A stretch of DNA of 64,000 nucleotides, taken from positions 4,602,001 through 4,666,000 of the forward strand of contig NZ_BNED01000005.1 in NCBI RefSeq assembly GCF_016755875.1, in the 5' to 3' direction. The DNA comes from Streptomyces spororaveus. GTDB lineage: Bacteria > Actinomycetota > Actinomycetes > Streptomycetales > Streptomycetaceae. This document shows, one piece after another, positions 61,975 through 64,000 of the stretch. The translations under genes were made by a program, and so were the position numbers. Each line of letters begins with the position of its first letter. Within the stretch, counting starts at the first letter, position 1. The notes below the pieces were generated by a model. The model made no database searches. It saw only the letters and a list, made by a program, of their open reading frames with translations, and had not been told where the DNA came from.

Positions 61975-63834
61975 GTGAACTTCACGCGCTGGAGCGCCCG
62001 GTTCCCCGGAACGCAGCGCCGCGCCGCCGCCCGGTCCGAACACGCCGCCGCCCAGGCCAAGCGAGGTGAAGGCGCGGTCCCGGCAGCCCGCGGCGGCCGC
62101 GCCGACCCCGGAGCCGAGCGGTCCACGCCCGCCGACGGCCGGCCCGCCGACCCCACGGTCTCCGGTACCGGTACCGGGAGTGGCGCCGGAGACTGTGGCA
62201 CCGGCACGCCCCCGTCACCGTCCACGCCGACGTCCCGGCGGACGGGCGTCCTCACCGCCGCTCCCTCCCTCGACGAGCTCTCCGCACGCGAGGTCCTGGG
62301 CCGGCTCCCGGCCCTGGTGGCCCTCGTCCACGGCCCCGAGCACCGCCTCGCCTACGTCAACGACGCCTACACCGCCGGCTTCGGCGCCCGCGCCCCCGGC
62401 GCCCCCGCCCACGAGGCCCTCCCCGAACTCGGCGAGCTCGGCCTCCTCCCGCTCCTCGACCAGGTCCAGCGCAGCGGCAAGTCCCGTACCGCCAAGAACC
62501 GCACCGCACCGGGCGGCGGCAGCTCGTACACGGTCACCTGCACCCCCGTCGAGTTCCCCGAGGCCGCCCCCGGAACCGAGACCGGCACCACTGCCGAAGC
62601 CGGATCCGGATCCGGCAGCGGGCACGAGGCGGAGGCCCACCGCACCGGCGTCCTGATCCACCTCGCCGACGTCACCGACCACGCCGAGGCCGTCGAGCGG
62701 CTCCGCGCCAGCGAACGCCGCCAGCGCGAGGCCGCCGTCACCCTCCAGCGCTCCCTCCTCCCCCAGGAGCTGGAACAGCCCGACGACCTGCGCGTCGCCG
62801 CCACCTACCAGCCCGGCGGCACCGAGGCCGCCGTCGGCGGCGACTGGTACGACGTCATCACCCTCGGCGCCGGCCGCACCGCCCTCGTCATCGGAGACGT
62901 CATGGGCCGCGGCGTGCGCGCCGCCGCCGTCATGGGCCAGCTGCGCACCGCCGTCCGCGCCTACGCCCGCCTCGACCTGCCCCCGCACGAGGTGCTCCAG
63001 CTCCTCGACGGCCTCGCCGCCGAGATCGACGCCAGCCAGATCGCCACCTGTGTGTACGCGGTCCACGACCCCAACGAGGGCCTGCTCGCGTACGCTTCCG
63101 CCGGCCACCTCCCGATCCTGGTCCGCGATGAGGACGGCACCGTACGCAGAGCCGCCGACCCCACCGGCCCACCGCTCGGCACCGGCGGTTGGCTCCACAC
63201 CTCGGGCACCATCGCCCTGGGCCCCGGCTCCACCGCCGTCCTCTACACCGACGGCCTGGTCGAACGCCGCGGCGAGGACATCGACGAGGGCGTCGCCGCC
63301 CTCGAACGCGCCCTCTCCGGCGCACAGGGCACCCCGGCCGTCATCTGCGACCGGCTGATGCGCGCCCTCGGCGTGGACGCCGACCACGACGACGACGTCG
63401 CCGTGATGGTCCTCCAGCAGCCGGCCCGCACCGGATCGGACGCCGAGCTCTTCCACAACGCCGCCCTGGAACTCCTCGGCGGCATCGAGGCCGCTCCGCG
63501 CGCCCGCGCCTTCGCCCAGGGCGTCCTCGCCTCCTGGCGGTTCCCCGTCGAGCTCTGCGACCTCGGAGTGCTGGCCGCCAGCGAGCTCGTCGCGAACTCC
63601 CTCCAGCACGGCACCCCGCCCATGAGCCTGCGGCTGCGCCGTACCGACCGCCGGCTGATCATCGAGGTCACCGACGGGGACGACCACCTCCCGCGCCGAC
63701 GCCGCGCCGAACCGGCCGACGAGACCGGCCGCGGCATCTCGATCATCGCGACCATCGCCTCCTCCTGGGGTTCCCGCCGCACCCCGGGCGGCGGGAAGGC
63801 CGTCTGGTGCGAGTTCGCCCTGCCGGACAAGTAG
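61975..63834 (+). CDS. PAS-SpoIIE phosphatase-HATPase protein
   Basis: 619 residues. Disordered N-terminal 85 residues; a PAS-like domain (about 90-215; ALVALVHGPEHRLAYVNDAY); a SpoIIE/PP2C domain (about 240-460) with AVGGDWYDVI, LVIGDVMGRGVRAA, LYTDGLVERRG and DDDVAVMVL; then an RsbW-like HATPase (about 490-615; LGVLAASELVANSLQHG, DETGRGISIIATIASSWG). A chain carrying both kinase-like and phosphatase parts can set the state of an anti-anti-sigma factor by itself. No partner gene is adjacent. GTG at 61975 is chosen; TTG at 61966 is nearly as good. Confidence 0.9.
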   Translation: MNFTRWSARFPGTQRRAAARSEHAAAQAKRGEGAVPAARGGRADPGAERSTPADGRPADPTVSGTGTGSGAGDCGTGTPPSPSTPTSRRTGVLTAAPSLDELSAREVLGRLPALVALVHGPEHRLAYVNDAYTAGFGARAPGAPAHEALPELGELGLLPLLDQVQRSGKSRTAKNRTAPGGGSSYTVTCTPVEFPEAAPGTETGTTAEAGSGSGSGHEAEAHRTGVLIHLADVTDHAEAVERLRASERRQREAAVTLQRSLLPQELEQPDDLRVAATYQPGGTEAAVGGDWYDVITLGAGRTALVIGDVMGRGVRAAAVMGQLRTAVRAYARLDLPPHEVLQLLDGLAAEIDASQIATCVYAVHDPNEGLLAYASAGHLPILVRDEDGTVRRAADPTGPPLGTGGWLHTSGTIALGPGSTAVLYTDGLVERRGEDIDEGVAALERALSGAQGTPAVICDRLMRALGVDADHDDDVAVMVLQQPARTGSDAELFHNAALELLGGIEAAPRARAFAQGVLASWRFPVELCDLGVLAASELVANSLQHGTPPMSLRLRRTDRRLIIEVTDGDDHLPRRRRAEPADETGRGISIIATIASSWGSRRTPGGGKAVWCEFALPDK

Positions 63835-63842
63835 CCGAACAC

Positions 63843-63880
63843 GCGGAAGGCCCCGATCCACCCGGACCGGGGCCTTCCGC
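63843..63880 (+). terminator. Terminator of the SpoIIE-HATPase gene
   Basis: GCGGAAGGCCCCG at 63843-63855 pairs perfectly with CGGGGCCTTCCGC at 63868-63880, nine bases after the stop; it may also serve the minus-strand gene beyond. Confidence 0.85.
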
Positions 63881-63932
63881 ACATCCGTACGTCCGTACGT
63901 ATATACGCACGCCACATCCGCTCACACGACGC

Positions 63933-64000
63933 TCACGCGTGGACGGGCTCCACGACGGTCTCCTTGGCCACGACGGCCGGACCGCCCTGCGCCACGACCC
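63933..64000 (-). CDS. C-terminal end of a minus-strand gene (partial)
   Basis: The last 22 codons before a TGA at 63935-63933 read VVAQGGPAVVAKETVVEPVHA in the minus frame, with typical Streptomyces codon use. The gene runs off the window. By synteny it could be the MFS efflux protein that follows in S. coelicolor, but the tail alone cannot show this. Confidence 0.5.
   Translation of the reverse strand, partial: VVAQGGPAVVAKETVVEPVHA

Overview
The window is high-GC actinobacterial chromosome, and both gene content and order point to the core region of a Streptomyces. Evidence includes bldC, an lsr2 paralogue, atrA, a DUF3073 gene, valine dehydrogenase, many GTG starts and G/C-ending codons, and terminators built from long perfect GC hairpins. 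From memory (not searched), the order dnaX-purD ... purC ... lsrL-purSQL ... purF-purM ... vdh-bldC-hrpA ... DEAD-box helicase ... trmB ... sigma/atrA/ndh matches Streptomyces coelicolor around SCO4067 to SCO4121.

Layout. 1-1.3 kb: a zinc-ribbon gene of unknown role ending near a tRNA-Ser. 1.4-5.1 kb: SRP RNA, dnaX, purD. 5.4-9.9 kb: a membrane protein that looks like a degenerate M48 peptidase, a dimethylformamidase-like protein, purC. 10-13.7 kb: a four-gene ABC exporter/two-component operon on the minus strand. 13.8-14.5 kb: two tRNA-Gly and lsrL. 14.8-24.2 kb: purSQL, a mycothiol-dependent-type protein, a META-domain lipoprotein, a sulfatase, purF and purM. 24.3-28.5 kb: DUF3073 gene, vdh, an unknown gene beside bldC, bldC with a strong terminator, a gene-free stretch, tRNA-Asp. 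28.5-37 kb: hrpA, a secreted protein, a DsbA-like/CcdA pair, a Glu-Asp-Phe tRNA cluster, a coupled zincin-crcB-crcB set and a small lipoprotein. 37-45.7 kb: DEAD-box helicase with a repeat tail, tRNA-Lys, GNAT, initiator tRNA, membrane PP2C phosphatase, M23 peptidase, PrsW protease, trmB. 45.8-64 kb: lhgO, a large HTH/TPR-like regulator divergent from a lone asparagine-synthetase/lasso-cyclase-like protein, an MFS exporter divergent from marR across perfect palindromic operators, an AfsR-like regulator, an ECF sigma factor fused to a zinc-finger, membrane and carbohydrate-binding tail, atrA divergent from ndh, and a PAS-SpoIIE-HATPase protein. The last 68 bases hold the tail of another minus-strand gene.

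How the genes work together. Seven purine biosynthesis genes (purD, C, S, Q, L, F, M) lie in four blocks over about 20 kb, interleaved with chromosome-structuring and developmental regulators (lsrL, bldC). The right half is dense in regulators of development and antibiotic production (NsdA-like protein, AfsR-like protein, SCO4117-type sigma factor, AtrA, two SpoIIE-type phosphatases). Several genes (purD, purF, prsW, trmB, the zincin, the GNAT gene and the 18042 gene) show a TANNNT-like -10 only 6-9 bases before the start codon and no clear Shine-Dalgarno, so they may be leaderless. I saw no phage, CRISPR array, insertion sequence or complete biosynthetic cluster. The most unusual candidates are the stand-alone lasso-cyclase-like protein with altered ATP motifs and the one-polypeptide sigma/anti-sigma/carbohydrate sensor.
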